Assembly: GCF_009831215.1 (NCBI RefSeq)
Contig: NZ_WUTW01000004.1
Coordinates: forward strand, 1-64,000
Length of the DNA stretch: 64,000 nt
Reading direction: 5' to 3'
Source: Actinomadura rayongensis
Lineage (GTDB): Bacteria; Actinomycetota; Actinomycetes; Streptosporangiales; Streptosporangiaceae
Shown here: positions 50,680 to 58,426 of the stretch, piece by piece
How positions within the stretch are numbered: the stretch's first letter is position 1
Layout: every line of letters begins with the position of its first letter
Made by a program: the position numbers and the translations under genes
Notes under the pieces: model-generated
Told to the model about the DNA's origin: nothing
Databases searched by the model: none
The model's input: the letters and a program-made list of their open reading frames with translations, nothing else

Positions 50680-51990
50680 ATGTCGATCACGGCACCGGCC
50701 CACGGGTACTCGTACGCGCGCCCGTCGGGGCTGTCGGACGGGCGGCTCGGCCTGTCCACCTCGGGCGGGCGCACCGCCAAGGGACCCGCGGCCCGGCCGC
50801 ACTTCTTCAGCGGCGTCGTGACCCGTCCGGCACCGGCCGCCGCCGCGCTGCTGGCCGTCGCCGACGTCGCGACGACGCGCTACCACCGGCCCGGCGGCGC
50901 GTCCCGCGACCCGGTCGTCACGTGCAACGGGGACCGGCTGCGGCTGGAGGCGTTCTCCGGCTGCGGCGGCGTCTACGCGCGGCTCGACCTGCTGGCCGGG
51001 GCGCTGGACGGCGACGTCCACGACCTCGGCACCACCAACGTGGACGTCAACCCGCCGCTGCGCACGGCGCTGGCCCGGGTGGGCGCGGGCGACCCGCTGC
51101 ACTTCGCGGTCGGCGCGGACGAGCTGGTCGTCACCACCGGCGACGGCGCCGCCGTGGAGAAGAAGGTGCCGCTCCCCGACCGGTGGCTGCGCGGGTTCGC
51201 CGAGGTCCAGGTCATCACGGCGGGCTTCGACCCCCGCGCGGAGCTGCGCGGCCCGGAGGCGGTCCGGTTCGTCCGGTCGCTGCGGTCGGGCGGGGCGCCG
51301 TGGTTCGTCCCGGCGGGGCGGACGCTGCGGCCGGCGGCGCGTCCGGTGCCCGGCGCGGTGTGCGCGGCGGCGCCCGAACGGCTCCGCACGATGCTGCCGC
51401 TGCTGCGGTTCGCGACGGCGCTGCGCGCGTACGGACCGCCCGCGCCGGACGGCCCGGCGGCGAGCGTGTGGGAGCTGGAACTGCCGGGGATGCGGTACGT
51501 CCTCGCCCTGTCCCCCGAAGTCCACCGGGGGTTCTCCGGCGAGGGCGCGGTGCTGGACGCCCTCGCCGGGGACGACACCGCCGACGACGCGGACCTGGTC
51601 GGCGCGCTGCTGGCGTTCGAGCCGCGCCTGGACACCGATGTCCTCGCCGAGCGCTCCGGACTGCCCGCCAACCGCGTCCGCGCCGCGCTGACCTGCCTCG
51701 GGACGGCCGGACGCGTCGGCTTCGACGCCGCCGAGGCCGCCTACTTCCACCGCGAGCTGCCCTACGACGGCACCCGCGTCACCGCGCTGAACCCCCGGCT
51801 GCGGGCGGCGCGGGAGCTGGCCGCGTCGGTGCGGTTCGCGACGGACGGCACGGCGCTCGTTCCCGGCTCGGAACGCGAACACCGGGTGCGCGAGACGTCC
51901 TGCACCTGTGAATGGTGGACACGGCACGGCGGCGGGCGCGGTCCCTGCAAGCACGTCCTGGCCGTCCGGCTCGCCGGGGAGGCGCGATGA
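50680..51990 (+). CDS. SWIM zinc-finger protein
   Basis: A 436-residue protein ending in a SWIM domain: CTCEWWTRHGGGRGPCKHV (CxC-x12-CxH) near residues 410-428, a zinc site that binds DNA or protein. Residues about 290-380 hold an acidic segment and a winged-helix-like stretch (TDVLAERSGLPANRVRAALTCLG). Its stop overlaps the ATG of the DUF6493-like gene (ATGA). In other actinomycetes SWIM genes of this kind sit with MoxR ATPase and VWA genes, which are absent here. Function unknown. Confidence 0.87.
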   Translation: MSITAPAHGYSYARPSGLSDGRLGLSTSGGRTAKGPAARPHFFSGVVTRPAPAAAALLAVADVATTRYHRPGGASRDPVVTCNGDRLRLEAFSGCGGVYARLDLLAGALDGDVHDLGTTNVDVNPPLRTALARVGAGDPLHFAVGADELVVTTGDGAAVEKKVPLPDRWLRGFAEVQVITAGFDPRAELRGPEAVRFVRSLRSGGAPWFVPAGRTLRPAARPVPGAVCAAAPERLRTMLPLLRFATALRAYGPPAPDGPAASVWELELPGMRYVLALSPEVHRGFSGEGAVLDALAGDDTADDADLVGALLAFEPRLDTDVLAERSGLPANRVRAALTCLGTAGRVGFDAAEAAYFHRELPYDGTRVTALNPRLRAARELAASVRFATDGTALVPGSEREHRVRETSCTCEWWTRHGGGRGPCKHVLAVRLAGEAR

Positions 51991-54581
51991 ACGTCGGCGA
52001 CCTGATCGAGGCGGGCGACGCGGCGGGCGTGGTGCGGCTCGTCCAGACGATGCCCGAGGACGAGCGCCGCGCGACCGCCCGCGAGCTGCCCGTCCTGCTC
52101 CGCGAGCTGAAGAAGGGCGACTGGCACCCCTGGGGCAAGGACGGCGACCGCGCCGACGCGCTGGCCCTCGCCGGGGCGGGCTGCATCGCCGGGGCCGCGG
52201 CGGCGGCGACGTGGCTGTGCAAGAACGACATCGCCGACGTCGGGATGCGCGAACGCGGCTACCCGGCGCTGATCGTCGCGGCCACCGAGCACCGGACGCC
52301 CGCGTGGCGCGCGGACGTCGCCGCGCGCATGACCGGCCGCCTGCGGTTCCGCGAGGACCCGATGACCTCCGTCGGACGCTGGCGCGCGGCGGCGGCGCTG
52401 ACGCTCGCGGCGGACGCGGAACCGCCCGGGGACGACGCGTTCGTCGCGGGCTGGGCCACGTGCGCGCTCACGCTCGCCGACGACCCGTTCCTGCCCGCCC
52501 TGCTCCCCCGCCTGTTCGAGGCCGACGGCGTCGGCGCGGCGCTCCAGTGGGACGCGGGCGAGACCGCGCAGGTCTGGACGGGCGTCTCCCGGGTCGTACG
52601 GCCGTCCTGGCTGGCCGCGCTCACCGCGCTGGCCGACACGGGCCGCGTCGACCGCGACCTCCTGCTGGACGGCTGCCTCGGCAGGTTCCTGCGCGGCGGG
52701 CGCCTGATCGACCTCCAGTGGTTCGTCCGCCTCTACGACGCCCTCGCGCCCGGCCCGGACGAGACGACCGCGCGGCTGCGCGACCATCTGCGGCTGCTGC
52801 CGTCCGCGCCCGTCCCGGTGGCGGAGCGGGCGCTTGCGGCCGTCCGGACGGCCGACGAGGCGGGCGCCCTCGACCCGGCGGCGTTCGCCGAGGCGGCCGA
52901 CGCGCTGCTGTTCCGGCCCGAGAAGAAGCTGGTCAAGGCGGCGCTCACCTGGATGGACCGCACCGCGCGGAGCCGCGAGCGGGTGGACGCCACGCTGCGC
53001 GCGCTGCCCGTCCTGTTCTCCGCCGAGGCCGCCGACCTCAGGGACCGGGCCGTGCGGTGCGCGGTGAAGCACGCCGCGCACGCCGGAGCCGACGTCCGCG
53101 CTGAGATCCGGGACGCCGCCGCCGAGCTGCCCGCCCCGTCCCGCGCGACGATCGCGACCGCGTTCGGCGAGGTCGCGGCACCCGTCACGATCGCGTTCCC
53201 CGACCTGCCCGCCTACACGCCCCGCCCGTTCCCCGCACCCGCCGAGTCCGCCGCCGAGCTGGCCCACCGGCTCGCGGCGGTACGGTCCGACACGGCGGCC
53301 TGGCAGGACGTCGAACGGCTCGTCGCGGACGTCGTCGCGTTCGCCTGGCGGGACGGCGCCGCCCTGCGCGCCGCGCTGGACGGCGTCGTGCCGCGCCGCC
53401 CCGACACCCGGCTCGCGGCGGACTTCGGGACGGCGACGACCTGGCTCGGGCTCGCGACCGCGGCCGTCCTGGACGGGCGCCTCCGGCCGCGTCCGAAGGA
53501 GGCGCACGGCCGCTTCCGCCGGGACCGGCCGCACGGCGCCGGCGCGAACCGCTGGCTGCCGCCGATCCTCCAGCGGTTCCTGGCGTGGCGGATGCGGGAG
53601 GCGGCGGACGCGGTGGGGCGCGTCCCGCTGCTGCTCGCGACGCCGACCGACGCGTCCGGGGCGCTCGACCCGGACGTCCTGCTGCGCCGCCGCGCCGAGC
53701 TGGACGCCGCCGGGGTGCGGCCGGGCCGGGCCGACGCGGTCCAGGCCGTCCTGCGGCTGCCGCGCGAGGCCGCCGCCGTCGCCGAGCGGCTGCTGCCGGG
53801 CGCGGGCGCGTGGTTCGACGCCCCGACGGTCGCCTGCGCGGTGGAGCCGGTGCGGGTCGGGCGCGGCGACGGCGAGTACGCGCCGCGCCTCGCCGGACGG
53901 GTGACGCTCAAGGAGAAGGTGCCCGACGAGCTGGACCGGGCGGCGCGGCTGCCGTCCGGACGGTCCTTCGGCGACGCGTTCGCCACCGGCTACACGATCG
54001 GCGTCGGCCAGTGGCCCGGGATGTTCCCGCACCACCGCGAGGTCGCCGCCGCGCACCTGCTGCCGTCCCTGCCGCTCGGCATGACCGTCGACTGGTTCCC
54101 GTCCGGGGTGACGGCGGGCCTCGCGGCGGCGGGCGGCCCGCCGGGACCCGCGACCGCCGCCGTCCTCGCCTGCGGCCTGAGCGGCACGCCCGCCGCGCGC
54201 GCCGAGGCGGTGGACGCGCTGCTCGTCCTCGCCGCCCGCGACGCCCTCGCCGCCGCCGACCTCGGCGCGGCCGTCGTCACCCTGACCGGCCAGGCCATCG
54301 TCAAGGTGAACCGCGTGACCGAGTCACTGGGGCAGGCGGCGGACGCGGGCGCCCACCGGCACGTCTTCACGGCGATCACGACGGCGCTGCCCGGCCTGCT
54401 GCCCGCGCCGGGCGCGCGGCCCGCCACCGGACTGCCCGACCTGCTCGCGCTCGCCGCCCGCATCGCCGAGACGGCGGGGCTGCGCGCGGACCTGCCGGAG
54501 GTCGCGGCGGTCGCGGCGCGCGGCGGATCGAGCCGGCTCGTCCGCGAGGCCGCCCGGCTGCACCAGGCGACGAGCGCCTGA
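51987..54581 (+). CDS. large helical-repeat protein, DUF6493-like
   Basis: An 864-residue soluble protein coupled to the SWIM gene. The N-terminal half (about 1-400) is built of Ala/Leu-rich helices like HEAT repeats, with a conserved KKGDWHPWGKDGDR segment near 40. The C-terminal half has a GRRPDTRLA-like stretch, and a WPGMFPHHREVAAAHLLPSL region near 670. This matches the DUF6493 type that partners SWIM proteins; the assignment is from memory of the family. No catalytic motif is seen. It probably forms a scaffold with the SWIM protein. Confidence 0.72.
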   Translation: MNVGDLIEAGDAAGVVRLVQTMPEDERRATARELPVLLRELKKGDWHPWGKDGDRADALALAGAGCIAGAAAAATWLCKNDIADVGMRERGYPALIVAATEHRTPAWRADVAARMTGRLRFREDPMTSVGRWRAAAALTLAADAEPPGDDAFVAGWATCALTLADDPFLPALLPRLFEADGVGAALQWDAGETAQVWTGVSRVVRPSWLAALTALADTGRVDRDLLLDGCLGRFLRGGRLIDLQWFVRLYDALAPGPDETTARLRDHLRLLPSAPVPVAERALAAVRTADEAGALDPAAFAEAADALLFRPEKKLVKAALTWMDRTARSRERVDATLRALPVLFSAEAADLRDRAVRCAVKHAAHAGADVRAEIRDAAAELPAPSRATIATAFGEVAAPVTIAFPDLPAYTPRPFPAPAESAAELAHRLAAVRSDTAAWQDVERLVADVVAFAWRDGAALRAALDGVVPRRPDTRLAADFGTATTWLGLATAAVLDGRLRPRPKEAHGRFRRDRPHGAGANRWLPPILQRFLAWRMREAADAVGRVPLLLATPTDASGALDPDVLLRRRAELDAAGVRPGRADAVQAVLRLPREAAAVAERLLPGAGAWFDAPTVACAVEPVRVGRGDGEYAPRLAGRVTLKEKVPDELDRAARLPSGRSFGDAFATGYTIGVGQWPGMFPHHREVAAAHLLPSLPLGMTVDWFPSGVTAGLAAAGGPPGPATAAVLACGLSGTPAARAEAVDALLVLAARDALAAADLGAAVVTLTGQAIVKVNRVTESLGQAADAGAHRHVFTAITTALPGLLPAPGARPATGLPDLLALAARIAETAGLRADLPEVAAVAARGGSSRLVREAARLHQATSA

Positions 54582-55484
54582 TCAGGCGAAGGTCACGCCG
54601 GTCAGGCGCTCGGACGTCTCCCACAGGCGGCGGCCGAGGTCGGCACGGTCCGCCGTGCGGCCCATCGGGACGCGGCCCGGCGCGCCGCGCAGGTTGAACA
54701 CGCCGCGCGGGCCGTAGCAGGCGCCGGTGGTGACGTCCGGGGCCGTCGCCGCGTACAGGGTCGGCAGCGCGCCGCCCGCCGCGGACTGGCCGATCAGCGT
54801 GTTGCCGAGGACGGCGATCCGGTCGGTGACGGCGTTGCCCTCCATCTTCGGACCCGCCTGCTGGAGGTTCGTGGACGCGTACCCGGGATGCGCCGCGACG
54901 CTCACGACGTCCGGATAGCGGCGCGCCAGCTCCTTGGCGAACACCAGGTTCGCCAGCTTGGAGTCGGCGTAGGCGACCCACTTGCGGTAGCGGCGCTCGC
55001 TCTGCAGGTCGTCGAAGCGCAGCCGCCCGACCCTGGCGAACCCGCTGGTGACCGTCACCACGCGCGGCGCGGCGGTCGCGCGCAGAGCGGGCAGCAGCAG
55101 GCCCGTCAGGGCGAAGTGGCCGAGGTGGTTGGTGCCGAACTGCATCTCGAAGCCGTCGGCGGTCGTGCGGTGCGGCAGCGCCATCACGCCCGCGTTGTTG
55201 ACGAGCAGGTCGAGCGGCCCGTCGTGCGCGGCGGCGAACGCGCGGACCGACTCCAGGTCGGCGAGGTCGAGCGCCGCCAGCTCGACGGCGGCGTCCGGGA
55301 CGGCGGCGCGGAGCCGACCGAGGGCCTCCGCCCCGCGTTCGGGACTGCGGCAGGCGAGGACGACCGCCGCACCGTGCCGCGCCAGTTGCAGCGCGGTGTG
55401 ATACCCGATCCCGCTGTTGGCGCCGGTGACGATCGCGCGCCGTCCGCCGAGGTCGGGAATGTCGTCCGCCGTCCAGTCCGTCAT
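54582..55484 (-). CDS. SDR oxidoreductase (retinol dehydrogenase/protochlorophyllide reductase-like)
   Basis: A 300-residue SDR. VTGANSGIG near residue 20 binds NADP, LVNNAGVM follows, FGTNHLGHFALTGLL is typical of the light-independent protochlorophyllide/retinol dehydrogenase-like branch, and YADSK is the catalytic YxxxK near 180. The C-terminal YGPRG and TADRADLGRRLWE segments are also family features. It is convergent with the DUF6493-like gene, stop to stop. Physiological substrate unknown. Confidence 0.92.
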   Translation of the reverse strand: MTDWTADDIPDLGGRRAIVTGANSGIGYHTALQLARHGAAVVLACRSPERGAEALGRLRAAVPDAAVELAALDLADLESVRAFAAAHDGPLDLLVNNAGVMALPHRTTADGFEMQFGTNHLGHFALTGLLLPALRATAAPRVVTVTSGFARVGRLRFDDLQSERRYRKWVAYADSKLANLVFAKELARRYPDVVSVAAHPGYASTNLQQAGPKMEGNAVTDRIAVLGNTLIGQSAAGGALPTLYAATAPDVTTGACYGPRGVFNLRGAPGRVPMGRTADRADLGRRLWETSERLTGVTFA

Positions 55485-55567
55485 GGCCCCTCCGCCGTCG
55501 CTCTCGGTTCTGGTGACAACGACCGGCGCTCCGGATCCGTCCCCGGGGCGCCGGATCGGCCGCCGGA

Positions 55568-56056
55568 TCAGGCGGGCAGCGCCGCCTCGACGGCCGCGAC
55601 GACCTCCGCCGACTCCGGTTCGGTCTGCGGGGAGAACCGGGCGGCCACGGCCCCGTCCGGTCCGACGACGAACTTCTCGAAGTTCCACCGGATGTCGCCG
55701 GTGTGGCCCTCGGCGTCGGGCACGTCGACCAGCTCGCGGTACAGCGGGTGCCGGTGCTCGCCGTTGACGTCGACCTTCTCCGTCAGCGGGAACGTCACCC
55801 CGTAGGTCGCCGAACAGAACGCGGCGATCTCCTCGGAGGTGCCCGGCTCCTGCCCCATGAACTGGTTGCAGGGCACGCCGAGGACGGTGAAACCGCGCTC
55901 GGCGTACCGCTCGTGCAAACGTTCCAGGCCTTCGTACTGCGGGGTGAGGCCGCACTTGGACGCGACGTTCACCACGAGGACGGCCTTGCCCCGGTACTGG
56001 CCGAGGTCGGCGGAACCGCCCTGAAGGGCGTCGATCTCTACATCGAAGACAGACAT
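55568..56056 (-). CDS. glutathione peroxidase-family thiol peroxidase
   Basis: A 162-residue peroxidase of normal length. The peroxidatic Cys35 lies in NVASKCG, the conserved Gln in PCNQF and Trp-Asn in IRWNFEKFVV, completing the GPx tetrad with cysteine in place of selenocysteine. Actinomycetes lack glutathione, so it probably uses thioredoxin or mycothiol-linked electrons to detoxify hydroperoxides (inference). A separate leftward gene after the SDR. Confidence 0.94.
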   Translation of the reverse strand: MSVFDVEIDALQGGSADLGQYRGKAVLVVNVASKCGLTPQYEGLERLHERYAERGFTVLGVPCNQFMGQEPGTSEEIAAFCSATYGVTFPLTEKVDVNGEHRHPLYRELVDVPDAEGHTGDIRWNFEKFVVGPDGAVAARFSPQTEPESAEVVAAVEAALPA

Positions 56057-56093
56057 GCGGCCGATCCTAGAAGACCGGCCCGCAGGCCCCGCG

Positions 56094-56261
56094 TCAGCCT
56101 CCCAGCACGCCGATCGACGTCACGAACGTGCCGAGCTGGTTGCCCGCGTCGCCGAGCCGCGCGAAGGCGTTGTTCACCACGTCAGCCGCCGCACGGGGCG
56201 AGCTGAGGAGATAGAAGATGACAAACGCGATGGCGACAAAGCGGCCGTACTTCTTCATCAT
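56094..56261 (-). CDS. microprotein A: small single-helix membrane/secreted protein
   Basis: A 55-residue protein. It begins MMKKYGRF, then a hydrophobic stretch (residues 8-20), an SSPRAAAD break, and a small-residue amphipathic tail ending in TSIGVLGG. It is paralogous to microprotein B at 56484-56639: both start with KKY, share AIAF/TIAF, S-P/R-P, an AAxxVN segment, an L-G-x-A repeat and a final F-x-S-I/A-I. GAGGA lies about 12 nt upstream. It could be a signal-anchored or secreted peptide. No function known. Confidence 0.65.
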   Translation of the reverse strand: MMKKYGRFVAIAFVIFYLLSSPRAAADVVNNAFARLGDAGNQLGTFVTSIGVLGG

Positions 56262-56304
56262 CTGGCAACGCCGTCCTCGTAGTAGCGCAGCGACACAGGG
56301 ACCC

Positions 56305-56332
56305 GATCACATTGTGCCCCGCTGCTGTGATC
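56305..56332. promoter_or_regulatory. inverted repeat overlapping microprotein A promoter
   Basis: GATCACA (56305-56311) and TGTGATC (56326-56332) form a 7-bp inverted repeat with 14-nt spacing, resembling Crp/Fnr-type half sites. On the minus strand a TTTGCA-N16-CACAAT promoter candidate overlaps it. Confidence 0.35.
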
Positions 56333-56483
56333 TGCAAAGCGGGATTTTACTGTGACCTGACGGCAACCGCTGGCTGTCCCGCGATACCCGGACTTGACGG
56401 ATCCGACCGCGTCCGGCACGCTCCGCTCCGCCGCGACGCAGCCCCGCGCCCGCCGGGGGCACGGGGCGCCGGGCCGGCGGGCG

Positions 56484-56639
56484 TCAGGGAATGGCGCTCA
56501 TGAACTGCGCCAGCGAGTCCGCGGCGTTCCCGAGCCCGCCCAATCCGCTGTTCACCAGGCTGGCCGCACCGTCGGGACGACTGATGACGTACCAGGCGAT
56601 AAACGCGATCGTGGCCATTTTCAGGTATTTCTTGTTCAC
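56484..56639 (-). CDS. microprotein B: paralogue of microprotein A
   Basis: A 51-residue protein starting at a GTG (56639) preceded by GGGGGA. MNKKYLKMATIAFIAWYVIS forms a positively charged start and a membrane helix, followed by a tail with AASLVNSGLGGLGNAADSLAQF. The similarity to microprotein A, 222 bp away, supports both as real genes and supports the GTG over the inner ATG. Together they form a tandem pair on the minus strand. Function unknown; the amphipathic Gly/Ala-rich tail could insert in membranes (inference). Confidence 0.65.
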   Translation of the reverse strand: MNKKYLKMATIAFIAWYVISRPDGAASLVNSGLGGLGNAADSLAQFMSAIP

Positions 56640-56790
56640 GTCCCCCACCCTCTGCGGTGACTTGCCTACAGAGAGTAATTCCCTGGGGCCGGGGACGTCA
56701 GGCGCACCCAGGGTAAAGACACGGCGACAGAACGTGATCGCCGGGACGGGCCGCCGGGAACGGGCAGCTCAGCGCGCCGCGCGCCGCCGG

Positions 56791-57078
56791 TCAGCCGCCG
56801 TGCTCGGTGAGATAGCTCACATACACGGGCCGCAGCGCGTCGGCGATGTCGCTGTCCCCCGCCTGCCGGAACTCCTCCAGCAGCGACATGACGTGCAGCA
56901 TGTCGAACTCGGCGCGGTCGACCTCCCCGGTGGCCGCGGCGGCGGCCGGGATGGCGCGCAGCAGCTCCCAGAGAAAGCCGAGGTCGCGGCGCTCGCGGGC
57001 GCGCGCCACCGCCCGGTCGTGCAGCTCCGCGGTCGGGAGCAGCTCCAGTTCGGCCGCGTCGGGCGTCTTCTCGGACAT
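56791..57078 (-). CDS. small acidic helical protein, function unknown
   Basis: A 95-residue hydrophilic protein. TAELHDRAVARARERRDLGFLWELLRAIP and EFDMLHVMSLLEEFR form amphipathic helices; the end reads RPVYVSYLTEHGG. No signal peptide, membrane helix or catalytic motif. ATG at 57078. It lies between the microproteins and the LCP gene, all leftward, but the LCP terminator separates it from LCP. Not recognised as a named family. Confidence 0.65.
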   Translation of the reverse strand: MSEKTPDAAELELLPTAELHDRAVARARERRDLGFLWELLRAIPAAAAATGEVDRAEFDMLHVMSLLEEFRQAGDSDIADALRPVYVSYLTEHGG

Positions 57079-57160
57079 GCCACCGACTCTAACCGCTGCC
57101 CCCGTCACTCCCGCGCCACCCGCCCCCGCGCCCGGCGAGCGGGCCCAGGCCGAACCCGCG

Positions 57161-57192
57161 CCGCCGCCGCGCCCGGGCGGGCGTGGCGGCGG
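57161..57192 (-). terminator. GC hairpin terminator after the LCP gene
   Basis: CCGCCGCCGCGCCC (57161-57174) pairs with 57179-57192 around a 4-nt loop with a single G-U/mismatch, starting 12 bp past the LCP stop. Confidence 0.62.
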
Positions 57193-57203
57193 TGCGGGCG
57201 GGT

Positions 57204-58262
57204 TCAGTTGCTGATCGCGCTCGCGGGGACGGGCTCGTCGTGGGCGAGGGCGCCGAACAGCTTCCCGGCGCGGGCGCCGTCCCAGGTGATGTAGGCGCCG
57301 ACGGACGGCGTCGAGCCCATGCCGCCGATCGGCACGGTCGTCGTCCGCCCGCTCCCGCCGCTGACGCCGCGCATCGCCCACATCATCCGGGCGAGGTCGT
57401 ACAGGTGGTCGTGGTCGTCCACCAGGAAGTTGCTGGTGGCGTTGAGCGCGAGCGGGACGCTGCGGAACGGGTTGAGCAGCACGCCCGGCCCGGTCGACTT
57501 CTTCATCAGGGCGCCGAAGAACTGCCGCTGGTGCTCGACGCGCTCCAAGTCGGCGCGGGCGTAGGCGCGGGACCTGACGTAGCCGAGCGCGTCCTTGCCG
57601 TCCAGCGTCTGGCAGCCGGGCTTGAGGTCCAGCTTGGCCTTCGGGTCCTTCATCCGCGACTTGACGCAGATGTCCACCCCGCCGACCGCGTCCACCACGC
57701 CGACGAACCCGCTGAACCCGATCTCGGCGTAGTGGTCGATGTGGACGCCGGTCGCCCCCTCGACCGTCCGGACGAGCAGCTTCGGCCCGCCGAACGCGAA
57801 CGCCGCGTTGAGCTTGTTGGAGCCGTGCCCGGGGATCGGGAGGTAGGAGTCGCGCGGGAGGCTGACGAGCGTGGTGCCGCCCGAGCCGTAGTGCAGCAGC
57901 ATCATCGAGTCGGTGCGGCGGCCCGCGGCCTGGCCCGTCCCGAGCTTGTGCCGCTGCTCGCGGGACAGGCCCGCGCGGCTGTCGGAGCCGACGATCAGCC
58001 AGTTCGTGCCGGGCGTGTCGGCGACGCGGCCCGCGTAGTCGGTCAGGACGTCCTCGCGCTTGAGCCGCGAGTCCAGATAGAAGTAGCCGCCGACCACGAC
58101 CAGCACCAGCACGAGCGCCAGCACCCCGAGCACCCGGGGCCAGCGCCGCCGCCGCGGATACCCGGACGGGCCGTCGTAGGAGCCCTGCCCGTGCCCGCGG
58201 AGCTGATCCCCGTAGGCGTACGGGTCCTCCGGCGGGACGGAGGCGGACCTGCTGTGCGCCAC
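57204..58262 (-). CDS. LytR-CpsA-Psr (LCP) family cell-wall glycopolymer ligase
   Basis: A 352-residue membrane-anchored enzyme. A basic stretch (PRRRRWPR) precedes one membrane helix (about 44-63). The extracellular LCP domain follows: NWLIVGSDSRAG, an RTDSMMLLH strand, SLPRDSYLPIPG, and a KLNAAFAFGG segment with the conserved Arg/Asp residues that bind polyprenyl pyrophosphate. It should attach teichoic-acid-like or arabinogalactan polymers to peptidoglycan. The GTG at 58262 with AGGAAGG 8 nt upstream is preferred over upstream codons. Confidence 0.93.
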   Translation of the reverse strand: MAHSRSASVPPEDPYAYGDQLRGHGQGSYDGPSGYPRRRRWPRVLGVLALVLVLVVVGGYFYLDSRLKREDVLTDYAGRVADTPGTNWLIVGSDSRAGLSREQRHKLGTGQAAGRRTDSMMLLHYGSGGTTLVSLPRDSYLPIPGHGSNKLNAAFAFGGPKLLVRTVEGATGVHIDHYAEIGFSGFVGVVDAVGGVDICVKSRMKDPKAKLDLKPGCQTLDGKDALGYVRSRAYARADLERVEHQRQFFGALMKKSTGPGVLLNPFRSVPLALNATSNFLVDDHDHLYDLARMMWAMRGVSGGSGRTTTVPIGGMGSTPSVGAYITWDGARAGKLFGALAHDEPVPASAISN

Positions 58263-58426
58263 GGGAACGACCTTCCTGCGAACCACCCGGCCCGGACGCC
58301 GGGAACGTCCCCCAACACTAGACATTCCCGCCGCGTGCCCGCGTCCCTCCGGCGCATGATTCACCGGCCCGTGACGTCATCTTCGCCGCCGACCCGCCAC
58401 GGCCCGCCGTCAGACGAAAGGCGCAA

